NCBI GenBank assembly: GCA_902834555.1
Contig: CADFJN010000006.1
Span: 1-64,000 of the forward strand
Origin: Atopobiaceae bacterium
GTDB lineage: Bacteria; Actinomycetota; Coriobacteriia; Coriobacteriales; Atopobiaceae
Length of the DNA stretch: 64,000 bases
Reading direction: 5' to 3'
Below are positions 1 through 7,753 of this stretch, one piece after another. The notes beneath the pieces were generated by a model that saw only the letters and a program-made list of their open reading frames with translations, was not told where the DNA came from and made no database searches. The position numbers and the translations under genes are program-made. Numbering within the stretch: the first letter of the stretch is position 1; every line of letters begins with the position of its first letter.

Positions 1-357
1 AGGCGCAGGCTGGGGCTTGCGGGGTAGGATGGTCCAAGAAAACGTCCGCATCCCCCGTTAACCCAGACATGATTATATGTCCTTCAGACCATTTGCTTGA
101 GGTTCTCTTAATCGTCACCGTTGCTGGGAGTTCTCGGGGGTTCTTGGCGTTCCCGGTTCCCACGGTGAGCTGTTGGTGGGCGGCGCTCTTCTCGTCCTCG
201 TGGTTCGCACGCTCGCGCATTGTTACCGGCGAGTGGCGAGAGGTGCCACCTCAACAGGCAAAACGAAGGGGGGGGCGAGGGTGAGCCGGTAAGAGCGCGA
301 GAGCGCCACGCCCGCTGCTGCGCCTGGTTTGCCGCTCCGGGCTCCCCGTCATGTCCG

Positions 358-505
358 CTACCCCGCTCTGCGACTTAGGCAGTCAATTTGATACTTGCCG
401 AGAAACGCGCCGATTGCCTTGCGCAGCTCATCCTCGGGCGTGCGCAGAGGCCGCGTCTCTCTCGGTCCAGTAGTACGCTTCCTCGTCGAGGCCCTCCGGA
501 GTCAT
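358..505 (-). pseudogene. Possible decayed coding remnant
   Basis: On the minus strand an ATG at 505 opens MTPEGLDEEAYYWTERDA and continues to about 430. A shift of one base then opens a second coding-like stretch, EDELRKAIGAFLGKYQ, ending in a TAG at 358-360. The two halves look like one small protein broken by a frameshift. I do not recognise the family with any certainty. The call rests only on the protein-like composition of both halves. Confidence 0.25.
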
Positions 506-748
506 GGTATGTCTCTTCCGTTGCAAGTTGGCCGGTACGACTATGGGGAATGCGTCGGCAGTGCAACTATTGTTTGAGTCCCATTACCGCCCTCGTGTGT
601 TGTTACCGGGACGTTGAGAAGAGCTGGGTGCCACCGGGGAAAACGCGACGGCTGCGTGACGGCCCGGTAACTACGAAGCCGCGGGCAGCCTCGCTTGTTA
701 CCGGCCCGTCTCAGCTTCCCAGCGTTTCCGCAGTTGGGCAGCAACCCG

Positions 749-777
749 TGAGACAAAGGGACAGTCCCTTTGTCTCA
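749..777. repeat. 29-bp palindrome, copy 1
   Basis: Half-site TGAGACAAAGGGAC followed by its reverse complement, with central A. It lies in gene-poor sequence and supplies no stop codon here. It belongs to a family of seven in this window and resembles REP-type palindromes. Confidence 0.85.
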
Positions 778-1135
778 TGCACGGCGTGCGGGTGCGGTGT
801 GTGATTGCTGCCGCCCGCTCCATCAACGGGGTACTGCTGAGAAAGAATGGCCGTTCTGCGGCATCTCCGGCACGACTTCTGTCCGGATTCTCCTGACAGC
901 GCCGGTGGGGCTACGATGGCGAGCAAGATTTCCGTCCGGGTCCCGATGGCGCCGATTGACGGTTGGGCTACGGTTTTTCGGGGGTACCCCAAGTACAAAG
1001 AGATTCGAAGTCTGATAAACCGCAGGTCAGTGAATTGCCACTAACCCGAAGTCACATAAGGGTTCTCACCGAAACTGCTGCCAACCGGAACTGCGCCGAT
1101 CGCCTCGCGGCGCGTGGACCTCCTCGTGCCAAAAT

Positions 1136-1166
1136 ATGAGACAAAGGGACTGTCCCTTTGTCTCAT
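1136..1166. repeat. 31-bp palindrome, copy 2
   Basis: ATGAGACAAAGGGAC and its reverse complement with central T. It ends one base before the GAGGAGG ribosome site (1167-1173) of the HD-domain gene, so in RNA it would form a hairpin directly upstream of translation initiation. Reading through it in frame gives ETKGLSLCL, which makes a misleading upstream extension of that gene. Confidence 0.85.
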
Positions 1167-1179
1167 GAGGAGGCACGGA

Positions 1180-2043
1180 ATGCTGTACACGCCCGTCACG
1201 AAGAACGCGATCAGGTTCTGCTACAACGCGCACGCCGGCCAGCTGGACAAGGCCGGCCTGCCCTACGTCAACCACCCGCTTCACCTTGCGGAGCAGATGT
1301 CCACCGAGGACGAAACCTGCGTCGCGCTTCTCCATGACGTGATGGAGGACTGTGGAGCTACCCCGGAGGACCTTCTCGCCCTGGACATCTCGCCAGAAGC
1401 ATTGGCCGCGATCCAGCTCCTTACCCACAAGGACGGCGTGCCCTATCTTGATTACGTGCGCGCAGTGGGCGAGAATCCCATCGCGCGCCGCGTCAAGGTG
1501 GCTGACCTGCGCCACAACAGTGACCTCACGCGTCTGGACGAGGTGGGGCCAAAGGACATCGCGCGGCTCCGCAGGTACCGCACGGCACGCGTGATTCTGG
1601 GCGACATGGTAACCAAGGTGCAAACGCCCGCGGGCTCAGTGATCATGCAGGTGGCGGACGAACCGTACCCGTTTGTGGTGCGCGACGAGTCGGACGGCGC
1701 GCTCACGCTGGAGGCGGACGTGCTGCCGCTCTCGGTTGGCGAGAAGGTCGAGCTTCGGCACGACTTTGGCCCTGTGGTCTCGCAGGGGGCCAGCGAGCGC
1801 GGGGCCTGGCGCGTGTACCAGGCGGGTGGCGTCACCGTCGGCGTGACGCTTACCGCTGCGCCCGTCGTGCCCGTCGTGCCTACGTACCGCCTAGACCCCG
1901 ACGCCGCCACCGTCACCGTGACAGCAGACCCCGTGGCCCACAGGCGAGACGCTGGCGCCAACAGCTTCACCGTTCGCGTGGCGTGGCGCCGCGGCACAGG
2001 CGAGGAAGACGTGCGCGCCGTGGCGGGCGTCGTGGGGGAGTAG
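1180..2043 (+). CDS. HD-domain (p)ppGpp-hydrolase-like protein
   Basis: This 287-residue protein begins with an HD metal-dependent phosphohydrolase domain of the RelA/SpoT (small alarmone hydrolase) type. Visible motifs are NHPLHLAEQ with His near residue 32, LLHDVMED with His52-Asp53, and VADLRHNSD near 110. Enzymes of this fold remove pyrophosphate from (p)ppGpp. No synthetase domain follows, so hydrolysis or another nucleotide-phosphate activity is the likely role. The last 130 or so residues are a beta-rich, valine-rich extension I do not recognise. I chose the ATG at 1180 because GAGGAGG lies 6 bases upstream; the longer frame upstream is the palindrome repeat. A GlxA-like regulator follows 14 bases later and is probably co-transcribed. 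Confidence 0.75.
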   Translation: MLYTPVTKNAIRFCYNAHAGQLDKAGLPYVNHPLHLAEQMSTEDETCVALLHDVMEDCGATPEDLLALDISPEALAAIQLLTHKDGVPYLDYVRAVGENPIARRVKVADLRHNSDLTRLDEVGPKDIARLRRYRTARVILGDMVTKVQTPAGSVIMQVADEPYPFVVRDESDGALTLEADVLPLSVGEKVELRHDFGPVVSQGASERGAWRVYQAGGVTVGVTLTAAPVVPVVPTYRLDPDAATVTVTADPVAHRRDAGANSFTVRVAWRRGTGEEDVRAVAGVVGE

Positions 2044-2057
2044 GCAGAGCAAAGCCA

Positions 2058-3074
2058 ATGTCCAAAACCCCAGCTACATCAAGCAGCCGCACCCCTCGCA
2101 TCCCGCACGTGGTTGCCCTCCTCATGGACGGCATGTGGGCCCACGACCTGGCCAACGTAATTCAGGTCTTTGGCAACGGTGCCCCGCTCAGGGGCCAAGC
2201 GCCCTGTAACCTCTCCTTTGCCTCCACGGGAAGCTTCGCCTCGCTCGACCACGGCCTCTCCGCTGCAACCACGCCGCTTGCCGATTGCGACACCGCCCCC
2301 GACCTGGTATGCGTTCCCGGCTTTGTGGATCCCTGTCGCGCCATACAGTCAGGCGAGACGGACGAGACAATCACATGGCTACGCGAGGCAGCGCACCACG
2401 GGGCTCAGATTGCCTCGCTGGGGACGGGTGCGTTTGTGCTTGGGGCGGCCGGCCTTCTCGACGGAGTTCGCTGCACGACCCACCACGCGTTCTCGGCCGA
2501 GTTCCGCCTGCTGTACCCTGCGGCGCTCCTGGACGAGGACTCCGTCTTCACACATGACCAAGCCCGCGGCATCTGGACCTCCGCCGGCGGGGCGTCCGGC
2601 CTGGACCTGTGCCTCTCGCTTGTCGCGCATCTTTCTGGGCCCGTGGTTGCGTCACAGGTTGCCGAGGCAATGAGCCTGTGGAACCCGCGCCCGCTGGGTA
2701 CGCGGAGCGATGCCTTTGGCATGCCGGATACCCCCGAGGTGGAGCGCCGCGGCAGGGACGTGGAGCAGGTCTGCAAGATTGTGGGCGCGGACCTCTCGCG
2801 TCCGTGGACGGTGGCCGCGATGGCGCGTGCGAGCGGCGTGAGCGTGCGCACCTTCCAGCGTCACTTCCTTGAGACCATTGGCGAGACGCCCAAGGAATGG
2901 CTTCTCGCACAGCGCCTGGAACTTGCGACCATGCTGCTGGTGCAGACGGACCTGCCCATGCCCGTGGTTGCGTCGCGCGTGGGCCTCTCGGGCGCAGATG
3001 CGCTCTATCGGTTGTTTGTGGCGCAGCTGGGCGAGTCGCCTTCCTCGTATCGCAAGCGCTTCTCGTCGCAATAG
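2058..3074 (+). CDS. GlxA-family AraC-type transcriptional regulator
   Basis: This 338-residue protein has an N-terminal DJ-1/PfpI-like domain (VALLMDGMWAHDLANV near the start, GTGAFVLGAAGLLDG in the middle, TSAGGASGLDLCLSLV later). A C-terminal AraC/XylS pair of helix-turn-helix motifs runs from about residue 245 (WTVAAMARASGVSVRTFQRH, then VASRVGLSGADALYRLF). GlxA-type proteins are DNA-binding regulators whose PfpI domain senses an unknown ligand and usually lacks enzyme activity. The ATG at 2058 has only a weak ribosome site, which fits translation coupled to the HD-domain gene upstream. The target is unknown; the convergent dehydrogenase/transporter pair or the HD gene are candidates by proximity only. 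Confidence 0.85.
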   Translation: MSKTPATSSSRTPRIPHVVALLMDGMWAHDLANVIQVFGNGAPLRGQAPCNLSFASTGSFASLDHGLSAATTPLADCDTAPDLVCVPGFVDPCRAIQSGETDETITWLREAAHHGAQIASLGTGAFVLGAAGLLDGVRCTTHHAFSAEFRLLYPAALLDEDSVFTHDQARGIWTSAGGASGLDLCLSLVAHLSGPVVASQVAEAMSLWNPRPLGTRSDAFGMPDTPEVERRGRDVEQVCKIVGADLSRPWTVAAMARASGVSVRTFQRHFLETIGETPKEWLLAQRLELATMLLVQTDLPMPVVASRVGLSGADALYRLFVAQLGESPSSYRKRFSSQ

Positions 3075-3150
3075 GCGAGAGGGACCACCGCCGGAAGCTC
3101 CGGGGTGGCCCCTCTCTGCAAAGGCAATGCGGCGCAGCTCAACGCCGAGT

Positions 3151-3942
3151 CTAGAACTTCTCGTCGTACTCGCCGGGCGCCTGGCCGTCGGATGCCGTGA
3201 CGCCGCCGTCCACGCAGAGCACCTGTCCGGTGATGTAGGCCGCGTCCTCGGAGGCAAGGAACATGACTGCGCGGGCAATGTCCTCCACCTGGCCAATGCG
3301 TGCCATGGGGATGCGCTCGATGAACGGCGCGACCTTCTCTGGCACGGTCCAGACGCTGCGGTTCATGTCGGTGGCGGTCATGGCCGGGGCAACGGCGTTG
3401 ATGCGGACGCCCTGGGGGCCGTAGTCAATGCACAGGCTGCGCACCATGCCTACTACGGCGTGCTTGGTGGCGTTGTACGCCCAGGACATGTAGTCGCCGC
3501 CCAGGCCGTTGACGCTTGCGGTCTGCACCACGTTGCCCTTGGTCTTGAGCAGGTGGGGCATGGCGTACTTGGTGAGATAGAAGAGGCTATCCACGTTCAC
3601 GGAGAACATCTTGTGCCAGTCGGCTGCGGACATCTGCGTGACGGGTGCCTGGCAGAAGATGCCGGCGTTGTTCATGAGGACATCGAGACGGCCGTAGTGC
3701 TCGACCACCTTGTCCACGAGGTCCTTGCACGCCTCCTCGTCGGCGATGTTGCACGAGTAGGCCGTGCAATCCGGGTAGTCGGCGAGGGTCTCGCGCACGC
3801 CGTCTACGTTGAGGTCTGCACCTGCGACCTTGGCGCCATTCTCGGCGAAGGCGCGCGCGATTGCGCGGCCAATGCCGCGGGCGCAGCCTGTGACGATGAC
3901 TACCTTGCCGTCGAAGTCGTACTTGTTGTGCGTAATGGACAT
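3151..3942 (-). CDS. SDR-family oxidoreductase, possible glucose 1-dehydrogenase
   Basis: A classical short-chain dehydrogenase of 263 residues. It has the cofactor motif TGCARGIG (18-25), NNAG (91-94), catalytic Ser143, and Tyr156/Lys160 in YNATK. The C-terminal ITGQVLCVDGG is typical of the FabG/glucose-dehydrogenase group. It is downstream of a GRP-type sugar transporter on the same strand, 78 bases away. That order matches the Bacillus glcU-gdh arrangement, so NAD(P)-dependent oxidation of a hexose is a reasonable guess. Other sugar or polyol substrates remain possible, because SDR specificity cannot be read from these motifs. Confidence 0.85.
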   Translation of the reverse strand: MSITHNKYDFDGKVVIVTGCARGIGRAIARAFAENGAKVAGADLNVDGVRETLADYPDCTAYSCNIADEEACKDLVDKVVEHYGRLDVLMNNAGIFCQAPVTQMSAADWHKMFSVNVDSLFYLTKYAMPHLLKTKGNVVQTASVNGLGGDYMSWAYNATKHAVVGMVRSLCIDYGPQGVRINAVAPAMTATDMNRSVWTVPEKVAPFIERIPMARIGQVEDIARAVMFLASEDAAYITGQVLCVDGGVTASDGQAPGEYDEKF

Positions 3943-4020
3943 TGTTGCTCCCCTCTGCCGCGTGTGCGGCCGATGAGTGTTGTTGACGTTTCTGGCGCGC
4001 CGGTCGCGCTAGGCGCGCTT

Positions 4021-4923
4021 CTAGCCCAGCTTCGTTGCGCCGATGGCGATGCCGCCCGCGGCGATAAGGATCATGCCTGCGATAACAAACTTGAGCTCCT
4101 TGGGGGTCTTCTTCTCGTGGAGGATGAAGAGGCCGCCGAGCGTGGCGAAGATGAGGTTCATGTTCGCAAGCGTCCAGCCAACTGCCACGCCGTTCACCTG
4201 ATTGGAGAAGAGAACCGCGATGTTTGCGACGGACCACAGGATGCCGGTGAGCATGTTCTGCCAGGACTTGAGGCCAAACACGCCCTCGGTGCGGCCAAAC
4301 ACGCCGTCGACGGAATCGCGCTTGCTCACAAAGATGGCGATGACAACCGTCGCGGCGAGCATGAACAGCGCCTGCGGAAGCAGAATTTGGAAGCTGTCCA
4401 CGTTGAAGAACCTGGCCGCGGTGGCATAGGCAACGTAGAGCACGGAGGAGATTGCCGTGATAATGACGCCCTTGCGGATGTCTTCCTTGCTGGTGGTCTC
4501 CTGGCCGGCCTCGGTGTAGGTGGTGAGCACCGTTCCCACAATGATGAGCGCGATGCCGGCGAAGCCCACGCCCATCTGCCAGGCGTGTGGCCACTCGCCA
4601 AAGTAGAACGCGCCGATGATTGAGGTGAGAATGAGCTGCATACCTGCGGTGAGCGGCATTGCTCGCGAAACGCCGAGATAGTCAAAACTCTTGATTTGCA
4701 GGATCTGGGCGATGGCCCAGGGGATTCCGTTTACGGCTGCTGCTGCGATGAGCGCGGGACTCCAGACGATGGGGTCTACCAGGGCAACGAAGATGCTCAT
4801 GACGAGGGCCGTGAGCACCATGCCCATCTGCTTGTTGGCGGTGGTGCCCCCGATCTTCTGCATGACGATGCCTTGGAAGCCCCAGCCAAGTGCGGGAATG
4901 AGTCCAATAAGGATGGAACCCAT
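4021..4923 (-). CDS. GRP-family sugar uptake permease (GlcU/RbsU type)
   Basis: This 300-residue integral membrane protein has about ten hydrophobic segments, starting at the N-terminus (SILIGLIPALGWGFQGIV), as in the glucose/ribose porter family of the drug/metabolite transporter superfamily. These carriers take up glucose or ribose with protons, independent of the PTS. The segment YLGVSRAMPLTAGMQLI is typical of the family. It is the first gene of a two-gene unit with the dehydrogenase that follows. The upstream gap holds palindrome copy 3 and a long AT-rich hairpin (5129-5223), so its promoter is probably near 4930-5050. Confidence 0.85.
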   Translation of the reverse strand: MGSILIGLIPALGWGFQGIVMQKIGGTTANKQMGMVLTALVMSIFVALVDPIVWSPALIAAAAVNGIPWAIAQILQIKSFDYLGVSRAMPLTAGMQLILTSIIGAFYFGEWPHAWQMGVGFAGIALIIVGTVLTTYTEAGQETTSKEDIRKGVIITAISSVLYVAYATAARFFNVDSFQILLPQALFMLAATVVIAIFVSKRDSVDGVFGRTEGVFGLKSWQNMLTGILWSVANIAVLFSNQVNGVAVGWTLANMNLIFATLGGLFILHEKKTPKELKFVIAGMILIAAGGIAIGATKLG

Positions 4924-5056
4924 GGCGCCTCCTTGATGGAATGCGACTAAGACGTGTGCTGTTCGTACTTCCCGGGAATGGCTTTAGTATATGCAGCTGA
5001 AATACCCGGCATTTTGCGTCAATCAGTCAATAATCCGGAGAAACGCGCCAATTTTG

Positions 5057-5087
5057 ATGAGACAAAGGGACAGTCCCTTTGTCTCAT
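5057..5087. repeat. 31-bp palindrome, copy 3
   Basis: ATGAGACAAAGGGAC and its reverse complement, central A. It sits in the divergent gap between the sugar permease and the HIRAN gene and gives neither gene a stop codon. Confidence 0.85.
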
Positions 5088-5128
5088 GCACGGCAAGCTC
5101 CACACGTGCTTCCTCGCGCGGGTGGCAA

Positions 5129-5223
5129 AACCTCACACGTGATATTTCTTATTTGATGAAAAAAGATAAAAAGACCAGTTGAGAGCAACTAAAAATCAAA
5201 AAAGAAATAACACGTGTGAGGTT
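5129..5223. repeat. Long AT-rich hairpin element
   Basis: Two 29-base arms (5129-5157 and 5195-5223) are inverted copies with few mismatches. The outer ends read AACCTCACACGTG and CACGTGTGAGGTT. Inside is a small second hairpin, AGTTG-AGAG-CAACT. The element lies between divergently transcribed genes, so it is not a simple terminator. Architecture matches other intergenic hairpins in the window, although the arm sequence is unique. Confidence 0.8.
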
Positions 5224-5274
5224 GCTGGCTCTCAGGAGTGGCTCGGGTGAGGCTGGCAACCTATCCCCGGCACC

Positions 5275-5616
5275 ATGGGCATAGAGATCCCCAAGCCCTT
5301 CTCGCAGCCAATCTGTCTTGTGCCGGACACGCGCATCGCGGGCACCACCCACGTGGATGACATCGACGAGCTGGCCCCAAAGCTCTCCGTGGGCGAGCGG
5401 CTCGCGCTGGTTCGCGAGAAGGACAACCGCTACGACGAGTGGTGCATTAGGGTTAACACATCGGCCGGCGGGCGTCTGGGCTTTGTCCCCGCGGACATCA
5501 ATGAGATTCCCGCTCGCCTCATGGACGGCGGGAAGGCGCTCTATGCGGAGGTCAACAAGGTCGAGAAGGTCGGCGGCTGGTGGAAGATGGGGATGGGAGT
5601 GTGGCTCGATGACTGA
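5275..5616 (+). CDS. HIRAN-domain protein
   Basis: A 113-residue protein that is almost entirely one HIRAN domain. It shows the family pattern of a small beta-barrel: LALVREKDNRYDEWCIRV, then GRLGFVPADINEIPARLMDGG, then LYAEVNKVE. HIRAN domains bind free 3' DNA ends when fused to SNF2 helicases such as HLTF. Bacterial stand-alone copies are common and their role is unknown. The next gene overlaps its stop region and encodes a Sel1-like protein, a frequent partner. The ATG at 5275 lies about 50 bases inside the end of the upstream hairpin and has no strong ribosome site. Confidence 0.75.
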   Translation: MGIEIPKPFSQPICLVPDTRIAGTTHVDDIDELAPKLSVGERLALVREKDNRYDEWCIRVNTSAGGRLGFVPADINEIPARLMDGGKALYAEVNKVEKVGGWWKMGMGVWLDD

Positions 5617-5961
5617 GTGGCATGGCGGCGACGACGGCACCCTCAACGCGCCGGTGTTTGGCTGGATGTGGCTGCGAGAAGGTACCTGGTGGACAAGGCG
5701 TACCAGTGGTATCGCCGCGCCTACGACCTGGGAAAGAGTGACTCTTCCGTGTACTGGGAGAGCGCGGCTCTGCGGCTGGGGAAGGCGCACGAGGAAGGCG
5801 AGGGCTGCACCCAGAGCTTTCAGGAGGCAAAGGGCTGGTACTCTCGCGCCGTGGCTGGGCTTTCCGCTGCCGTGCGTGAGGGGACGTGGTATCGCGGCGC
5901 CTTCAAGAGCGCCGAGGCGGGCCTCGCGCGAGCAGAGCAGGAGGTTTCGGGGAAGTACTAG
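5609..5961 (+). pseudogene. Frameshifted Sel1/TPR-like protein
   Basis: The ATG at 5609 overlaps the HIRAN stop and opens MTEWHGGDDGTLNAPVFGWMWLRE. Around 5665-5690 the coding signal changes frame and continues as YLVDKAYQWYRRAYDLG, ALRLGKAHEEGEG and AKGWYSRAVAGL. These are helical Sel1-like repeats ending in a TAG at 5959-5961. In the downstream frame alone, a GTG at 5617 would give 114 residues with an unconvincing N-terminus. One indel best explains the break. Sel1 repeats mediate protein contacts. The stop codon lies inside a 55-bp direct repeat (5952-6006). Confidence 0.5.
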
Positions 5962-6006
5962 GCCTCCGTCCCGCCAAGGCACCACGCGGCGATGCGGGCG
6001 ATGAGG
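5952..6006. repeat. 55-bp direct repeat, copy 1
   Basis: Begins GAAGTACTAGGCCTCC and ends GGGCGATGAGG. It matches 10101-10155 at about 51 of 55 bases, and its core also matches 7335-7389. On the minus strand all copies can be read as the same peptide, VDLIARIAAW-LGGTEA, so they are probably 3' fragments of one gene. The two outer copies bracket the BrnTA-to-dus segment. Confidence 0.75.
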
Positions 6007-6093
6007 ACAGAAGCGACGAGGATTCGGTTGATGAACATCAGGTGTAATATTTGGTATACTGGATATACTAATTATATATAAATAAGGAATACT

Positions 6094-6372
6094 ATGAGAT
6101 TCGAATGGGACACGGCCAAGAACGAGGCGAACCAACTGAAACACAAGGTCTCGTTTGAGGAGGCGGCAGAGATATGGGATGACCCTAATCTTATTGTCGT
6201 TCACGCGAAGAAGAAGGGCGAGAAGCGCCTGATGGCAATAGGCCGCACATACACAATGCTTCTTAGTGTCATTCACACCGAACGCAACGAGGAGACGATT
6301 CGCATAATCTCTGCCCGTCGTGTCACCGAAAAGGAGAGGGAGAGCTATGAGCGCAACGCGCAACAACACTGA
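6094..6372 (+). CDS. BrnT-type type II toxin
   Basis: This 92-residue protein matches the BrnT family across its whole length: MRFEWDTAKNEANQLKHKVSFEEA at the start, IIVVHA-like strand near 35, then GEKRLMAIGRT and IRIISARRVTEKERESYE. BrnT is a RelE-fold ribonuclease that inhibits translation and is neutralised by BrnA. AAGGAA lies 6 bases upstream of the ATG. The promoter region is very AT-rich, with GGTATACT (6053) and GGATATACT (6061) as near-direct repeats that may be operator sites, because BrnA normally represses its own operon. The antitoxin gene overlaps the 3' end by 26 bases. Confidence 0.9.
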   Translation: MRFEWDTAKNEANQLKHKVSFEEAAEIWDDPNLIVVHAKKKGEKRLMAIGRTYTMLLSVIHTERNEETIRIISARRVTEKERESYERNAQQH

Positions 6373-6619
6373 CGCACTGCTGGATAGCTTCGATGCGGGC
6401 GAGGACATGAGCGAGTACTTCGATTTCGATCATCCCGAGTTCCCCAACCGGGAAGTCAAGCGCGTCAATGTCGACTTTCCTGTCTGGATGGTTACGGCAC
6501 TCGATAATGAGGCTGCGCGCATTGGTGTTAACCGACAGGCTGTTATTAAGATGTGGGTATCTGAACGTCTGGATGATGAGCAGGCCAAGCGAGCGGCCAT
6601 GCAATCAGCTTCGGCCTAG
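6347..6619 (+). CDS. BrnA-type antitoxin
   Basis: A 90-residue BrnA antitoxin. The N-terminal half (DNTD-like LLDSFDAGEDMSEYFDF) wraps the toxin in this family. The C-terminal half (VNVDFPVWMVTALDNEAARIGVNRQAVIKMWVSERL) is the ribbon-helix-helix DNA-binding domain that represses the operon. I chose the ATG at 6347 because GGAGAGGG lies 6 bases upstream; it overlaps the toxin gene, as is usual for this pair. A truncated second copy of this gene start lies at 10032-10088. Confidence 0.9.
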   Translation: MSATRNNTDALLDSFDAGEDMSEYFDFDHPEFPNREVKRVNVDFPVWMVTALDNEAARIGVNRQAVIKMWVSERLDDEQAKRAAMQSASA

Positions 6620-7084
6620 CGCGCCACGCGGAGTAGTCCGGCCTTCGTTGCTGGGTGCGGTGTTTCCTATCGCTATTTCCTGTTGAGTGCAGCCCGGTAA
6701 GGTTGGTGGTCACGTATTCGAGCGCTGCCCCGTGATGCACCCAGCTTGCTACACGTTGAACGCCGAATGTGTGACGACGGGCAGCGCATTCGTGTGTCGG
6801 ACGCGTATATGTGCTCAGAGTATGATTGGACTGCCATTAAGAAAGGGGCCCGACGCATCAGGCCCCCTCAGGTGCCGCCCGCAAGCAAGACACCGCTATT
6901 AGCTAATCAAGATAACAGTTCTGATAGAGGATGTTGCAAGTTATTGGCGAAGGAGCCTGAAGTAATGGCTTCGAAAGAGTTATGCCAGCGGGTCAGCGGT
7001 AGAAGATGACAAAAGGCCTGCCCGCCACGTTATCGAGAACGCATGACTTAGGAATCCGATGGGTGCTAGCGAGCGCCTGAGCAC

Positions 7085-7225
7085 AAAATTGCGGTTGCCG
7101 GCCCATTTTGGGCGAATCACCGAGTACGAGGTCTCTAACTTTTTGCGGAGCCGCAGGTAGATAAATGGCACCCAAGAGGTGATACTAAGCGAAATCCCGA
7201 AAAAGGACCGGCAACCGCAAATTTT
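7085..7225. repeat. Structured inverted-repeat element, core type 1
   Basis: Outer arms 7085-7103 and 7205-7225 pair almost perfectly around GCGGTTGCCGG and CCGGCAACCGC. Inside, TTTTGGG pairs with CCCGAAAA, and ATCACC (7116-7121) pairs with GGTGAT (7178-7183). The core words GAGTACGA and GATACTAAGCG recur at the same relative places in the element at 37277-37426, where the outer arms differ but still pair. It could be a structured RNA or a non-autonomous hairpin mobile element. Confidence 0.7.
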
Positions 7226-7327
7226 GGACAGGCACGCAACTCCAGGCGGGCAGATGACATCCTGATGCCCACCGTGTCGGTGGGGATGCACATTCTGTGT
7301 CCGCTCGAAGGCCAGACCTGCCGGTGG

Positions 7328-7456
7328 CTAGTGAGCCTCCGTCCCACCAAGGCACCACGCGGCGATGCGTGCGATAAGGTCGACGTCGGCCTGGCCGTAG
7401 GAATGAGGCCGGCTCTCGCGGGCAAACTCGCGCCCGCACTTTGGGCACTTCCACAT
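7328..7456 (-). pseudogene. Truncated zinc-ribbon-like gene fragment
   Basis: The ATG at 7456 has AAGGAG just upstream, and the first residues MWKCPKCGREFARESRPHS form a CxxC zinc-knuckle start like that of several small DUF-type proteins. After about 24 residues it runs into DVDLIARIAAWCLGGTEA and stops at 42 residues. The same tail occurs in two other repeats in the window. It looks like an N-terminus joined to an unrelated or internally deleted C-terminus, so probably a non-functional relic. Confidence 0.5.
7335..7389. repeat. 55-bp repeat family, copy 2
   Basis: Starts GCCTCCGTCCCACCAAGG and runs to GTCGACGTCGG, matching 5961-6006 and 10110-10165. It lies at the 3' end of the minus-strand fragment at 7328-7456. 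Confidence 0.7.
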
Positions 7457-7753
7457 GTGGTCTCCTTGGTGGCGGGCGTCCTGGTGGTGTCTACGGGATG
7501 AAGTGCGCTGGATGGGGGCAAAGAGCCAGAACGCCGGGGGACTTCCCCCCGGCACTTGGAGGCAGTGGCAATACCACCACCAGCGACTTTATGCCACACG
7601 CTGCCACATGTGCGAGGAGATTGCCCTTTGCCCTTCCAGCCGCTATAGAGAGAAGCTCAATTTGAAAAGAGAACCGTTCTAATTCGTTTTGGAATGAAAA
7701 TAGCTGCAAGATGAGAAAATGGGCTACTACCCTTCGTTGAGCGGAGCATAGCT

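Larger units (their letters stand above)
1..1135. other. Region without an intact gene
   Basis: I see no open frame here with a plausible start, ribosome site and recognisable protein. The stretch holds one palindrome copy (749-777) and a possible decayed gene on the minus strand near 358-505. The word GTTACCGG recurs near 221, 602 and 698 in loosely similar surroundings, which suggests old duplicated or mobile sequence. The overlapping short frames on both strands look like high-GC chance frames. Confidence 0.5.
6620..7753. other. Gene-poor stretch with remnants
   Basis: About 1.1 kb with no intact gene. It contains a GGGGCC/GGCCCC hairpin near 6847-6868 that could terminate the brnTA transcript, a structured inverted-repeat element (7085-7225), a gene fragment on the minus strand (7328-7456) and another copy of the DVDLIARIAAW repeat (7335-7389). 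The rest shows no recognisable protein in any frame. Confidence 0.55.

Noticed and set aside
1114..1179. N-terminal extension of the HD-domain protein
   Set aside because: The extra residues are the palindrome read in frame; the ribosome site lies after it, directly before the ATG at 1180.
2869..4623. A 584-codon open frame on the plus strand
   Set aside because: It is antisense to the dehydrogenase and permease, whose motifs are unmistakable. Its protein is rich in Gly/Ala/His/Val as expected of a high-GC shadow frame.
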